In this document: positions 27,649 through 35,617 of the stretch, piece after piece
Layout of the letters: the number at the start of each line of letters is the position of its first letter
Position numbering within the stretch: position 1 is the first letter of the stretch
Origin: Pseudomonadota bacterium
Lineage (GTDB): Bacteria > Desulfobacterota > Desulfobacteria > Desulfobacterales > RPRI01
Assembly: GCA_018817425.1 (NCBI GenBank)
Contig: JAHITX010000060.1
Location: 1 to 64,000 of the forward strand
Reading direction: 5' to 3'
Length of the DNA: 64,000 nt
Translations under genes and position numbers: made by a program
The notes under the pieces: generated by a model
Databases searched by the model: none
What the model was told of the DNA's origin: nothing
What the model saw: the letters and a program-made list of their open reading frames with translations, nothing else

Positions 27649-29133
27649 TCACCCCCCTGCTTTTTCGTCTATAAGTCTGAACTTATATCCGTATTTTACG
27701 ATATCGTTTTCCATGCCATGCCGCCTTAAAACAAGTTCGACCTTTGCCCCTACTTTTACTTTCTCCATAGGGCTGTCTACCATCATGGCGCTTATTTTGC
27801 CGCCGTATTCTCCCTGTTTTCCGGCTACCCTTGCTATGCACATTGGAAATGGCGCTTGTTCAGGATCCAGATAAACTATAAACTGATGAAAAAACGTTTC
27901 GATAACTCCCTTGCGGGGTAACGGAACTTTCTCAAACTCGCGGCTCCTGCAATCTTTTTCAACGCATATGTTTCGCTTTGGAAAATTTATGGACCCGCAC
28001 TTGGTGCATTTTAAAGCCTTAAGACCAAACACAAAATCTTTATCACGCCAAAATAAAGGAGAAGAATCAACTGAAGACATTGGTTCCGGAAGGGCCAGGC
28101 CTTTTAGTCTCCCCTTAATTTTTTCGTACTGAATGTATTCTATGTATTGTTTATAATCATCCTTAAAATAATTCTGCACAGGCGATATATGCCCTCTTTT
28201 TTCATCTATCCCCTTTGTTGCAGTAAGAAGAAAAGCATCGCTTCCTGCACCCGATCCGTAAGAAGCCACAAGTATCTTCTCATCAGGCTTGGCATTATCC
28301 AGACCAGCTGCAAGAGCTATTAAGGATGAAGCTGAACCGGTGTCTCCTATCATCGGGGAAAGAGCGGTAACACTTAGTGCTTCGGGTTTAAACTTCATAG
28401 ACTTTGCTACATCAGCAGGGCTTTTTCCATCCGGCTGGGTAACCGCCAGGTATGAAATATCTTCGGGTTTAAGTTTTGTTTCAGCTAAACATTTACCTAT
28501 TGCTTGTCTTATATGAGCAAAATAACCCGCAGTTCTGTGAAAACGGGCATCATCATAGAAATTGGCATAATCTTTTTTTGCCATACGCCAGGTTGTATTT
28601 AAAGATGTTGATTGGGCTACACCGCTTCCAAGTTCTGCAATTGCATCACTTGTCCCCAGAATAAAAACCGCCGCCCCTGCGCCATATGCCGTTTCCAGCT
28701 GAGTTCCCATTTCTGCTACCTGGCAATCTGCTCCAATAGCCATGCCATACTTAGTTTTTCCGGAATCAACAAGGCCGGCGCACCCTAGTAATGCCGCCGT
28801 ACCGGCTCGAACCGATCCGCCAAAATCTGCTATTATAACACCATCGGAAACACCCAAAGCCTCGGCAATCAGAATCGCTGAAGACTTATCAATATAAGCA
28901 CCCGATACGGTGCCCAAATATAATGCCCCGATATCTGATGCATCCAGCCCGGCATGTTTTAAGGCATTAAAAGAAGCTTCAACAGCCAATGTAACAATGT
29001 CTTCATCTTCGCCTGCTACACTTTTTTCTTTAACTCCGCCCGCAATTCCTCCAAACGGCCAGGCTTTAGCTATAGACTTTGTAACAATCCTCTTTCTTGG
29101 GATTGAAACCCCATATCCAATTATACCCGCCAT
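27649..29133 (-). CDS. HMG-CoA synthase-like protein fused to a DUF35 zinc-ribbon/OB domain
   Basis: A 494-residue two-domain protein. Residues 1 to about 340 have the thiolase fold of HMG-CoA synthase/KAS III enzymes (GYGVSIPRKRI, YGAGAAVFILG, SYGSGAGSDAFLL). Residues about 375-494 are a DUF35 domain with zinc ribbon CTKCGSINFPKRNIC and a second cysteine, CRSREF, followed by an OB fold. The position of the synthase nucleophile (ACYGGTAAL in usual enzymes) reads S-V108-R-A-G-T-A-A-L, so the catalytic cysteine appears to be missing. In archaea a separate DUF35 protein bridges thiolase and HMG-CoA synthase; here it is fused and adjacent to a thiolase. The reaction is unknown. Confidence 0.87.
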   Translation of the reverse strand: MAGIIGYGVSIPRKRIVTKSIAKAWPFGGIAGGVKEKSVAGEDEDIVTLAVEASFNALKHAGLDASDIGALYLGTVSGAYIDKSSAILIAEALGVSDGVIIADFGGSVRAGTAALLGCAGLVDSGKTKYGMAIGADCQVAEMGTQLETAYGAGAAVFILGTSDAIAELGSGVAQSTSLNTTWRMAKKDYANFYDDARFHRTAGYFAHIRQAIGKCLAETKLKPEDISYLAVTQPDGKSPADVAKSMKFKPEALSVTALSPMIGDTGSASSLIALAAGLDNAKPDEKILVASYGSGAGSDAFLLTATKGIDEKRGHISPVQNYFKDDYKQYIEYIQYEKIKGRLKGLALPEPMSSVDSSPLFWRDKDFVFGLKALKCTKCGSINFPKRNICVEKDCRSREFEKVPLPRKGVIETFFHQFIVYLDPEQAPFPMCIARVAGKQGEYGGKISAMMVDSPMEKVKVGAKVELVLRRHGMENDIVKYGYKFRLIDEKAGG

Positions 29134-29157
29134 AATTATACCCTCGCTTTATAATTT

Positions 29158-30312
29158 TTATTGTTTCACTTTTTTGGCAAGCTCAGCTGCTATAACCAAA
29201 CGCTGTATTTCATTCGTTCCTTCGTATATCTGAAAGATTTTAGCATCCCTGTAAAGTTTTTCAACCGGATATTCCTTGGAATAACCATATCCTCCGAAAA
29301 TCTGTACAGCCTGAATGGCTGCCCTTACAGCTGCATCACCGGCCATGGCTTTAGCCTGGGATGACTCCAATATAGGAAGCTTTCCCTGATCAACCAGCCA
29401 TGCCGCTCTCCAGGTAAGCAAACGTGCTGCATCTATTTCCATGGACATTTCAGCCAATTTTAGTTGAATAAGCTGCTGGGCGATCAAAGGCTTACCGAAC
29501 TGAACCCTCTCGGAAGCATACTTTAAAGATTCATCCAGTGCCCTTTGGCCAAGGCCCAATGCGGTTGCAGCCGCCAAAGCCCTTGACCGGTCAAGAGCTT
29601 CCATAGCCACAACAAAACCCTGGCCTTCCTTACCTAATAAGTTCTCTTCGGGTATTCTTACATCTTCTAAGATCAACTCGACCGTATGAGATGCCCGGAT
29701 ACCCATTTTATCTTCTTTTTTTCCTACTTTTATTCCTGCTTCTTTGGGAACGATAAAGGCGCTTAATCCCTTGTGAGCTTTAGATGGGTCTGTTTTTGCT
29801 ATAACAACATATACTGATGCCAGATCTCCGTTTGTGATAAAGGTTTTTCGGCCATTTAGCACATATTCGGAACCTATTTTATCCGCCTTGGTTGAAACGG
29901 CAGATACATCCGAACCGGCTCCCGGCTCGGTTACAGCAAAAGCTACAAACTTAATATCTTCAGATTCGCAGATTAACTTTAAATACTTTTCTTTTTGTTC
30001 CGGGGTTCCGAAAAACATTATTGGGATTACTGCTATACTGTTTAACAGCAAAGAAGTGGCAATGCCGGCGCACCCGTAAGTCAGTCCTTCGGCAATCAAA
30101 CATGTTTCCATCATCCCCATGCCTGCTCCGCCATATTCTTCCGGAACACCCGCATTAATCAATCCCAGTTCATGTGCCTTCTGGGCAACATCCATTGGAA
30201 GTGTCCCCAGTTTGTCATATTCGGCAGCAATGGGTATGATTTCATTTTTTACAAATTTATCAACCATATCCTTTAAGGCAACCTGTTCTTCGCTCAATTC
30301 AAAACTAATCAT
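29158..30312 (-). CDS. Acyl-CoA dehydrogenase
   Basis: A 384-residue FAD-dependent acyl-CoA dehydrogenase of the short/medium-chain type. Signatures are AFAVTEPGAGSD, the NGRKTFITNG loop, RVQFGKPL, and QIFGGYGYSKEYPVEKLYRDAKI. The catalytic base is the glutamate of IYEGTNEIQR near residue 365. Its electrons go to electron-transfer flavoprotein, which is not encoded in this window. It is the first gene of the five-gene operon, 60 nt downstream of the proposed sigma-54 promoter. Confidence 0.93.
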   Translation of the reverse strand: MISFELSEEQVALKDMVDKFVKNEIIPIAAEYDKLGTLPMDVAQKAHELGLINAGVPEEYGGAGMGMMETCLIAEGLTYGCAGIATSLLLNSIAVIPIMFFGTPEQKEKYLKLICESEDIKFVAFAVTEPGAGSDVSAVSTKADKIGSEYVLNGRKTFITNGDLASVYVVIAKTDPSKAHKGLSAFIVPKEAGIKVGKKEDKMGIRASHTVELILEDVRIPEENLLGKEGQGFVVAMEALDRSRALAAATALGLGQRALDESLKYASERVQFGKPLIAQQLIQLKLAEMSMEIDAARLLTWRAAWLVDQGKLPILESSQAKAMAGDAAVRAAIQAVQIFGGYGYSKEYPVEKLYRDAKIFQIYEGTNEIQRLVIAAELAKKVKQ

Positions 30313-30371
30313 AATTCACTCCGTTTTTGCAGATGTTGTTTTGTAATCATCGGTATGAACCCATACTAATA

Positions 30372-30389
30372 AGCATAAAGCGGGCCAAT
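30372..30389 (-). promoter_or_regulatory. Sigma-54 (-24/-12) promoter for the acyl-CoA operon
   Basis: On the minus strand the sequence TTGGCCCGCTTTATGCTT has GG and GC separated by exactly 10 bases, the invariant spacing of RpoN promoters. It stands 60 nt before the acyl-CoA dehydrogenase start and points into that operon. The adjacent divergent gene encodes a sigma-54 activator, which supports the call. Confidence 0.75.
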
Positions 30390-30440
30390 ATATAAAATAA
30401 AAATATATCAATAAGTTATACATGAGCGCTTGTAAATAAT

Positions 30441-30501
30441 TCCAATATGCTGTAATGTACTTCCAACATATTGGAATATGTTATAAATACAATCCAATAT
30501 A
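30441..30501. promoter_or_regulatory. Palindromic activator sites (upstream activating sequence)
   Basis: TTCCAACATATTGGAA at 30461-30476 is an inverted repeat with perfect 6-bp arms. Related half-sites occur on either side (TTCCAATATG near 30440-30449 and TCCAATATACCGGA near 30493-30506). They lie roughly 60-120 bp upstream of the sigma-54 promoter, the usual distance for an enhancer-binding protein. They also lie before the chosen start of the activator gene, so the activator may regulate itself. Confidence 0.6.
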
Positions 30502-30548
30502 CCGGAATATATTTAATTTGTATATCAGGAAATGAAAGAGTGATTGAA

Positions 30549-32078
30549 ATGAATATCAATGAGAAAGATTTTTTCCATCAGGCCACTAAACGGATTTGCG
30601 GAAACCTTGAGATAGAACAGGCGATGCTGCATACCTTTGAATACCTGAAAGATTTTATACCACTGGATGAAATGTGGCTGATTCTGGTAGATAGAAATAT
30701 AGGTACAATAAAAACCATTGCGGGTGCAAATCATGCCGGTGCAAGAATAATGGACAGGCTTATACATGTTCCGGCGAATATAAGAAAGGAGCTTAACGAG
30801 TACGATTTTACACCCAAAAAAATAACAATTATCAACAGAGCCGAACTTAATCCGCTTGCCTTTAATTTATTAAATGTTTTGGGTTATCCTGATTCATCTT
30901 CATTGGTTTTTTCACTGTCAACCAATACTGACAGAATAAGTGTTTTTGTTATAAGAGCCACAGGAAAAGACCGGTTTTCGGATTCACATGCACGTCTGCT
31001 TGCCATGCTTCACGACCCAATTGCAATTGCCATGTCTAATGCCTTAAAGCATGAAGAATTACTTAAACTCAAAGAAGATGACAACAGGTATCTTGCCCAG
31101 GAGCTGCGTCAATTAACCGGAGAAGTAATCATAGGTGCAGAGTCCGGATTAAAAAATGTTATGGATATGGTTCAACAAGTGGCAATGAGAGATAATCCTG
31201 TATTGCTTTTAGGTGAAACCGGAGTTGGTAAAGAAGTAATAGCCGATGCTATTCATTATACTTCAAACCGTAAAGACGGTCCTTTTATCAAGGTCAACAG
31301 TGGTGCTATTCCCGAACACCTTATAGATAGTGAGCTTTTCGGACATGAAAAAGGAGCATTTACCGGAGCGGTGAATCAAAAAAGAGGGCGTTTTGAAAGA
31401 GCACATGGAGGAACAATTTTTCTTGATGAGATCGGAGACTTGCCCATTCAGGCCCAAAGCCGGTTATTACGCGTTCTTCAGCAAAAAGAAATTGAGCGTG
31501 TAGGTGGTACCAAAACTATTCTTGTTGATACCAGAATTATTGCCGCTACTCACCGTAATTTAGAACAATTGGTTTTTAATAAAAAATTCCGTGAGGATCT
31601 TTGGTACAGGCTAAGCGTTTTTCCTATCGTGATTCCACCATTACGGGAAAGAAAATCAGATATTCCTGCGCTGGTTAAGTATTTTTTGAAACGAAAATCG
31701 AGAGAGATGAATTTTCGTACTTTACCGGAGGTTAAGCCCGGGGCAATTGAGAAGATGATTGAATATCCATGGAGCGGAAATGTTCGTGAACTTGAAAATG
31801 TAGTAGAAAGGGCGCTTATCCAATATAGAGGAGGCCAATTAACTTTTGAGCATTTACATTTTCATCCTGTTGAAGAAACATTACTTCCTTCTGCTACAGA
31901 TGGAAGGATATTAACACTAAACGAGATCGATGCCCGCCACATTCGTTTGGTGCTTGAAACAACAAATGGAAGAATTAATGGTAAAGGCGGAGCAGCAGAA
32001 CTTTTATCTATACATCCAAACACTCTTAGATTCAGGATGGATAAACTTGGGATAAGTTATGGGAAAAAGAATATGTAA
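30549..32078 (+). CDS. Sigma-54-dependent transcriptional activator
   Basis: About 509 residues from the ATG at 30549. An in-frame ATG at 30471 would place the operator palindrome inside the gene, so the later start (or a GTG at 30540) is preferred. The N-terminal GAF-like sensor domain occupies about 10-175. The AAA+ domain has Walker A GETGVGKE at about 222, the sigma-54-contacting GAFTGA loop at about 269, and [14 protein letters not shown] Fis-type helix-turn-helix ([18 protein letters not shown]) ends the protein. It is divergent from the acyl-CoA operon and is the obvious candidate for its activator. The GAF domain presumably senses a pathway compound. Confidence 0.92.
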   Translation: MNINEKDFFHQATKRICGNLEIEQAMLHTFEYLKDFIPLDEMWLILVDRNIGTIKTIAGANHAGARIMDRLIHVPANIRKELNEYDFTPKKITIINRAELNPLAFNLLNVLGYPDSSSLVFSLSTNTDRISVFVIRATGKDRFSDSHARLLAMLHDPIAIAMSNALKHEELLKLKEDDNRYLAQELRQLTGEVIIGAESGLKNVMDMVQQVAMRDNPVLLLGETGVGKEVIADAIHYTSNRKDGPFIKVNSGAIPEHLIDSELFGHEKGAFTGAVNQKRGRFERAHGGTIFLDEIGDLPIQAQSRLLRVLQQKEIERVGGTKTILVDTRIIAATHRNLEQLVFNKKFREDLWYRLSVFPIVIPPLRERKSDIPALVKYFLKRKSREMNFRTLPEVKPGAIEKMIEYPWSGNVRELENVVERALIQYRGGQLTFEHLHFHPVEETLLPSATDGRILTLNEIDARHIRLVLETTNGRINGKGGAAELLSIHPNTLRFRMDKLGISYGKKNM

Positions 32079-32129
32079 ATTTTCGCCTTCCTTTTACTTG
32101 GACAAAATTGAACATTTTTCAAAGGTCTC
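32079..32129. repeat. Fragment of an element-A-related repeat
   Basis: The 51 bases following the activator gene stop codon (from ATTTTCGCC to TTTCAAAGGTCTC) match the right end of the element at 19201-19341. Its terminal CAAAGGTCTC is the exact inverse of that element's left end. The left end is absent, so this is a truncated copy joined to the 3' end of the gene. Confidence 0.55.
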
Positions 32130-32219
32130 ACTATAAGTTATTCCAACATTAACAGCTTCGGAACTTCTTGATATTAAAAGGAAAATATTTATTATTTTGT
32201 TATTGCAGGAGATTATCAA

Positions 32220-33386
32220 ATGCATGGTAAACCATTGAGACGTAGCTTTTATGTGTCCCGAATCGGAAAGTACTGCAACCTGAAATTTCTACTCTGCTTT
32301 TTCTGCTTTTTTCTCTATTGCCTTTCGCCGCATTGGGTGCAAGCGAATCCGGATGTAAACACACCAGGTAATTTGCAGCCAAAAAAGCTTGTTATCGGCA
32401 CCAAACAATCGCCACCCTTTGCGTTTAAGGACCAGACGGGTCAATGGAAAGGTATCAGTATCGAACTGTGGGAGGCCATTGCAAAAAATCTGAAGTATGA
32501 TTACGTTTTTAAGGAATATGATCTGCAAGGCTTAATGAATGCCGTTGAAAACAAATCCATTGATGCCGCAGTTGCCGCACTTACTATTACTTCCGAGCGT
32601 GAAAAACGGTTTGATTTCACACACCCTTTTCATACCAGCGGTCTTGGTATAGCAGTTTTGCAAGGCAAAGAAAATTCCTGGCTGGTTGTGCTTAACCGGT
32701 TCTTATCCCGGGCTTTCCTGGAAATTGTTCTGGCGCTTGTCTTGTTACTGTTTGTTGTGGGACTTCTTGTCTGGTTTTTTGAAAGGAAGAAAAACCAGGA
32801 ACAATTCGGCGGCAGCTTTCTGGCAGGTATTGGTTCAGGCTTCTGGTGGTCGGCGGTTACAATGACAACGGTTGGATATGGCGACAAGGCCCCGCGAACC
32901 ATCGGAGGCCGGCTGGTCGGCCTTGTATGGATGTTTATAGCCATAATTATTATTTCCAGCTTCACAGCTGCGATCACTTCAACGCTCACGGTAAATCAGA
33001 TTCAGCAACATGTCAGGGGGCCTGAAGATCTTAATCGGGTGAAAGTCGGGTCAATAAAACATTCCACCAGCGCTTCATATCTTAAAACACAACGGATTTC
33101 TTTTCAGGATTACTCCTCCGTCATGGATGCTTTGCAAGGGCTGGAGGCCGGAGAAGTTGATGCGGTTGTTTATGATGCTCCTATATTAAGGTATCTGGTA
33201 AACCGGAAAATGCAAAACAAGATTCAGGTTTTGAACACCATTTTTGAAAAGCAACAGTACGGGATCGGCCTTCCGACAGCAAGTCCGCTACGGGAAAAGA
33301 TAAACCGGCTGGTACCGGCGATAATAAGCGATAGAAAATGGCAGGATATTTTATTCCGCTATCTGGGAGAACCGGCTTCTTATTAA
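32220..33386 (+). CDS. Glutamate-receptor-type ligand-gated potassium channel
   Basis: A 388-residue protein with the order of bacterial ionotropic glutamate receptors (GluR0 type). A signal peptide ends near VQAN (about 43). The first half of a solute-binding domain follows (55-150), with the ligand-binding arginine R127 in ITSEREKRFDF. Next is a channel module (about 160-260) with two helices around a re-entrant pore loop, and its filter TTVGYGD (216-222) is a potassium signature. Last comes the second half of the binding domain, with D319 in VVYDAPIL. The ligand, likely an amino acid, binds outside the membrane and gates potassium flow. AGGAG lies 8 nt before the ATG. No related neighbours. 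Confidence 0.9.
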   Translation: MHGKPLRRSFYVSRIGKYCNLKFLLCFFCFFLYCLSPHWVQANPDVNTPGNLQPKKLVIGTKQSPPFAFKDQTGQWKGISIELWEAIAKNLKYDYVFKEYDLQGLMNAVENKSIDAAVAALTITSEREKRFDFTHPFHTSGLGIAVLQGKENSWLVVLNRFLSRAFLEIVLALVLLLFVVGLLVWFFERKKNQEQFGGSFLAGIGSGFWWSAVTMTTVGYGDKAPRTIGGRLVGLVWMFIAIIIISSFTAAITSTLTVNQIQQHVRGPEDLNRVKVGSIKHSTSASYLKTQRISFQDYSSVMDALQGLEAGEVDAVVYDAPILRYLVNRKMQNKIQVLNTIFEKQQYGIGLPTASPLREKINRLVPAIISDRKWQDILFRYLGEPASY

Positions 33387-33470
33387 CAATAATACCATCA
33401 ATTCCACTAAGATTGAAAAGGTTATAGCAATTGGAATAGTATTCTGACAACCGCTATTTAATCTAAGAAT

Positions 33471-34739
33471 TTAAAGATTTTTATGATGTACTTTGCTTTT
33501 ATTATTCGATAGAAAAAGAAATAAAATTATACCAAGTATCATAATGCAGGCTCCGAAATAAAATGCGTGCCTTAGTTGCAGCATATCCGCTATCAGGCCT
33601 GCTGCAAGTGAGCCTGTAAGCATTCCAAGGCTGTGAGCTGCGGTTATTAAAGAAATCACAGAGCCCATACCTCCGGTATCTTTGCCTTTGATTACGGCAA
33701 GAGCCATAAGAGCCGGTATCGAAATGCCACCTCCTATACCAAAAAGAATGCTTGCAAAAAGACAGTTATTAAAACCCGTTGATCTTCCAAAATAGAGCAT
33801 GGCAAAGGTTACAATTACTCCTCCTGCCGGTACAAGTATTCGTTTATTGAATTTATCGGCAACTATTCCCATGGGTGTGTGCATAATTCCACTGATGAAA
33901 ACACCCAAAGAAACTAATAATCCTGTATAAAAGCTTGGCAGGAAAAATTCGGTATCCGCTAAAATCGGCAAAAATGCCCATATGATTCCAATGGATGTGG
34001 TGTAAGTGAATTGAAAAAGATAAAGTGCAGCTATATTTTTTTCAAAAATAAGAGATCTCCATTTTGCAGGAGTTTTGCCATAATTTTTTATATTTTCACT
34101 GGCAGTAGGAGGCAGATAAAACAGGCATATCAAAAAAGCTGTGAAAGATAAAAACCCCATGCATAAAAAAGCTGCATTAAGATTGTAGTAATCCTTTACA
34201 AATCCTCCGATGATAGGGCCGATGCTTAATCCTAAGAACATGGACGTGTTAAACATGCCCATAGCAAATCCTTCTTTCCCTTTAGGTGTAATATCTCCGA
34301 TATAGGCCTGACAAACGGGCATAATCAATGCCGAAGCTATACCCTGGATAAAACGGATTGTGATAAGAGCCCCTATATTTTTAGAAAATAAAAATCCCAC
34401 AGATACAATTGAATATGAGATAAGACCTGCGATAATAAATGGTTTTCGTCCTTTCCTATCGGATAATCTTCCGAAATACGGAACAAAAAGAGTTCTTGAA
34501 AGAGAAAAAACGCCAAATATCAGCCCGATATAAATTCCGCTTGCTCCAATATCATGTGCATAAACAGGTAATAGGGGGGTGACTATCCCAACACCTATTA
34601 CTGCGGTTAATATTGAAAAAAACAGAATTGAGAAAATCTTTTTATTTAATTCAAGCATAATTGACTTTTTACTCGGCGTGGTGAAACGACTTGAACGGAA
34701 GGCCTTAATAAAAGCATGGCCATTTTCTTGCATTTTCAT
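33471..34739 (-). CDS. MFS transporter
   Basis: A 422-residue 12-helix major facilitator. The loop between helices 2 and 3 reads GRLSDRKGRKPF, the classic MFS motif A, and SLGMLTGSLAAGLIADML lies in a late helix. The layout resembles drug/metabolite efflux carriers (DHA1-like), but the substrate is unknown. The frame starts at 34739. The ATG at 34658 (MLELNKKIF) would give a more usual N-terminus; neither has a strong ribosome-binding site. It converges with the channel gene. Confidence 0.87.
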   Translation of the reverse strand: MKMQENGHAFIKAFRSSRFTTPSKKSIMLELNKKIFSILFFSILTAVIGVGIVTPLLPVYAHDIGASGIYIGLIFGVFSLSRTLFVPYFGRLSDRKGRKPFIIAGLISYSIVSVGFLFSKNIGALITIRFIQGIASALIMPVCQAYIGDITPKGKEGFAMGMFNTSMFLGLSIGPIIGGFVKDYYNLNAAFLCMGFLSFTAFLICLFYLPPTASENIKNYGKTPAKWRSLIFEKNIAALYLFQFTYTTSIGIIWAFLPILADTEFFLPSFYTGLLVSLGVFISGIMHTPMGIVADKFNKRILVPAGGVIVTFAMLYFGRSTGFNNCLFASILFGIGGGISIPALMALAVIKGKDTGGMGSVISLITAAHSLGMLTGSLAAGLIADMLQLRHAFYFGACIMILGIILFLFLSNNKSKVHHKNL

Positions 34740-34798
34740 ACAACCGCTAACACACTTGTCTAAGTGTCTGACTAAAAAAATGATTCAGCGTTATAGGC

Positions 34799-35566
34799 TT
34801 ATACTATTCTTCCTATAAACCTTAACAGTCCATCAAGAATAGTGAGTGGATGCGGCGGACAGCCGGGAATAAATAAATCTACCGGTATAATATCCATGGC
34901 CCCGTTGTGCTGTTCCTGGTGGCCTGTGAAGGGGCCACCTGAGATGGCGCAAGAACCAACAGCAATCACTATCTTTGGATCAGGGACAGCGGCGTAAGTT
35001 TTTTCGAGGGCGATTCGCATATTTTCAGTAACAGGTCCTGTGATCAGTAGTCCGTCTGCATGTCTTGGCGATGCCACAAATTGTATTCCGAAACGGCCCA
35101 TGTCCCAGGCCAATGTGCCAAGTACATTGCTGTCTGCTTCACAGGCATTACATCCTCCGGCAGAGACCTGTCTGAGTTTCAGAGACCTGCCAAAAATCCT
35201 TGCTGCGGCATCATGTCTTACTGGTGGGTGATCAGGCGACCCAGTATTAACAAACAGATTGTCGCGTTGTGAAGAGGCAAGGCGGTATTCGCGGCTGAAA
35301 TTGATAGTCTCTTCAGGGCAGGCATTTTCGCAAGCACGGCAGAAAATACAATGGCCAGTATCAACTACCGGGCCGCCGGTTTCCTGGGATAGACATATAG
35401 CATCCACAGGGCAGGCAGCAATGCAAAGGTCGCAACCTTTTTTGCAGGTTAAACGGTTCACCACGGGACGTCCTGCAAATCGGGCCGGCAGTTCCGGAGG
35501 AGAACCGTCCGGATATGCCATGGTTCTATATTTCTGTTTAATGCGTGTTTTGATAATTCGAAGCAT
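34799..35566 (-). CDS. Ferredoxin-NuoB fusion subunit of Hyf/Ehr-type complex
   Basis: A 255-residue fusion. Residues about 35-90 contain two [4Fe-4S] motifs, CKKGCDLCIAACP and CIFCRACENACP (HyfH/NuoI-like). Residues about 130-255 form the small subunit (HyfI/NuoB-like) with cluster ligands in GGCNACEAD, a later GSCAISGGPF and PGCPPHP. In relatives, two separate proteins do these jobs. It carries electrons from a soluble donor, probably ferredoxin, to the large subunit on the cytoplasmic face. It is last in the operon. Confidence 0.9.
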   Translation of the reverse strand: MLRIIKTRIKQKYRTMAYPDGSPPELPARFAGRPVVNRLTCKKGCDLCIAACPVDAICLSQETGGPVVDTGHCIFCRACENACPEETINFSREYRLASSQRDNLFVNTGSPDHPPVRHDAAARIFGRSLKLRQVSAGGCNACEADSNVLGTLAWDMGRFGIQFVASPRHADGLLITGPVTENMRIALEKTYAAVPDPKIVIAVGSCAISGGPFTGHQEQHNGAMDIIPVDLFIPGCPPHPLTILDGLLRFIGRIV

Positions 35567-35617
35567 AAATACTCTCTTAAAACCTTTGGATCTTCTCCCA
35601 AATTAGCTGCGCTTTCA

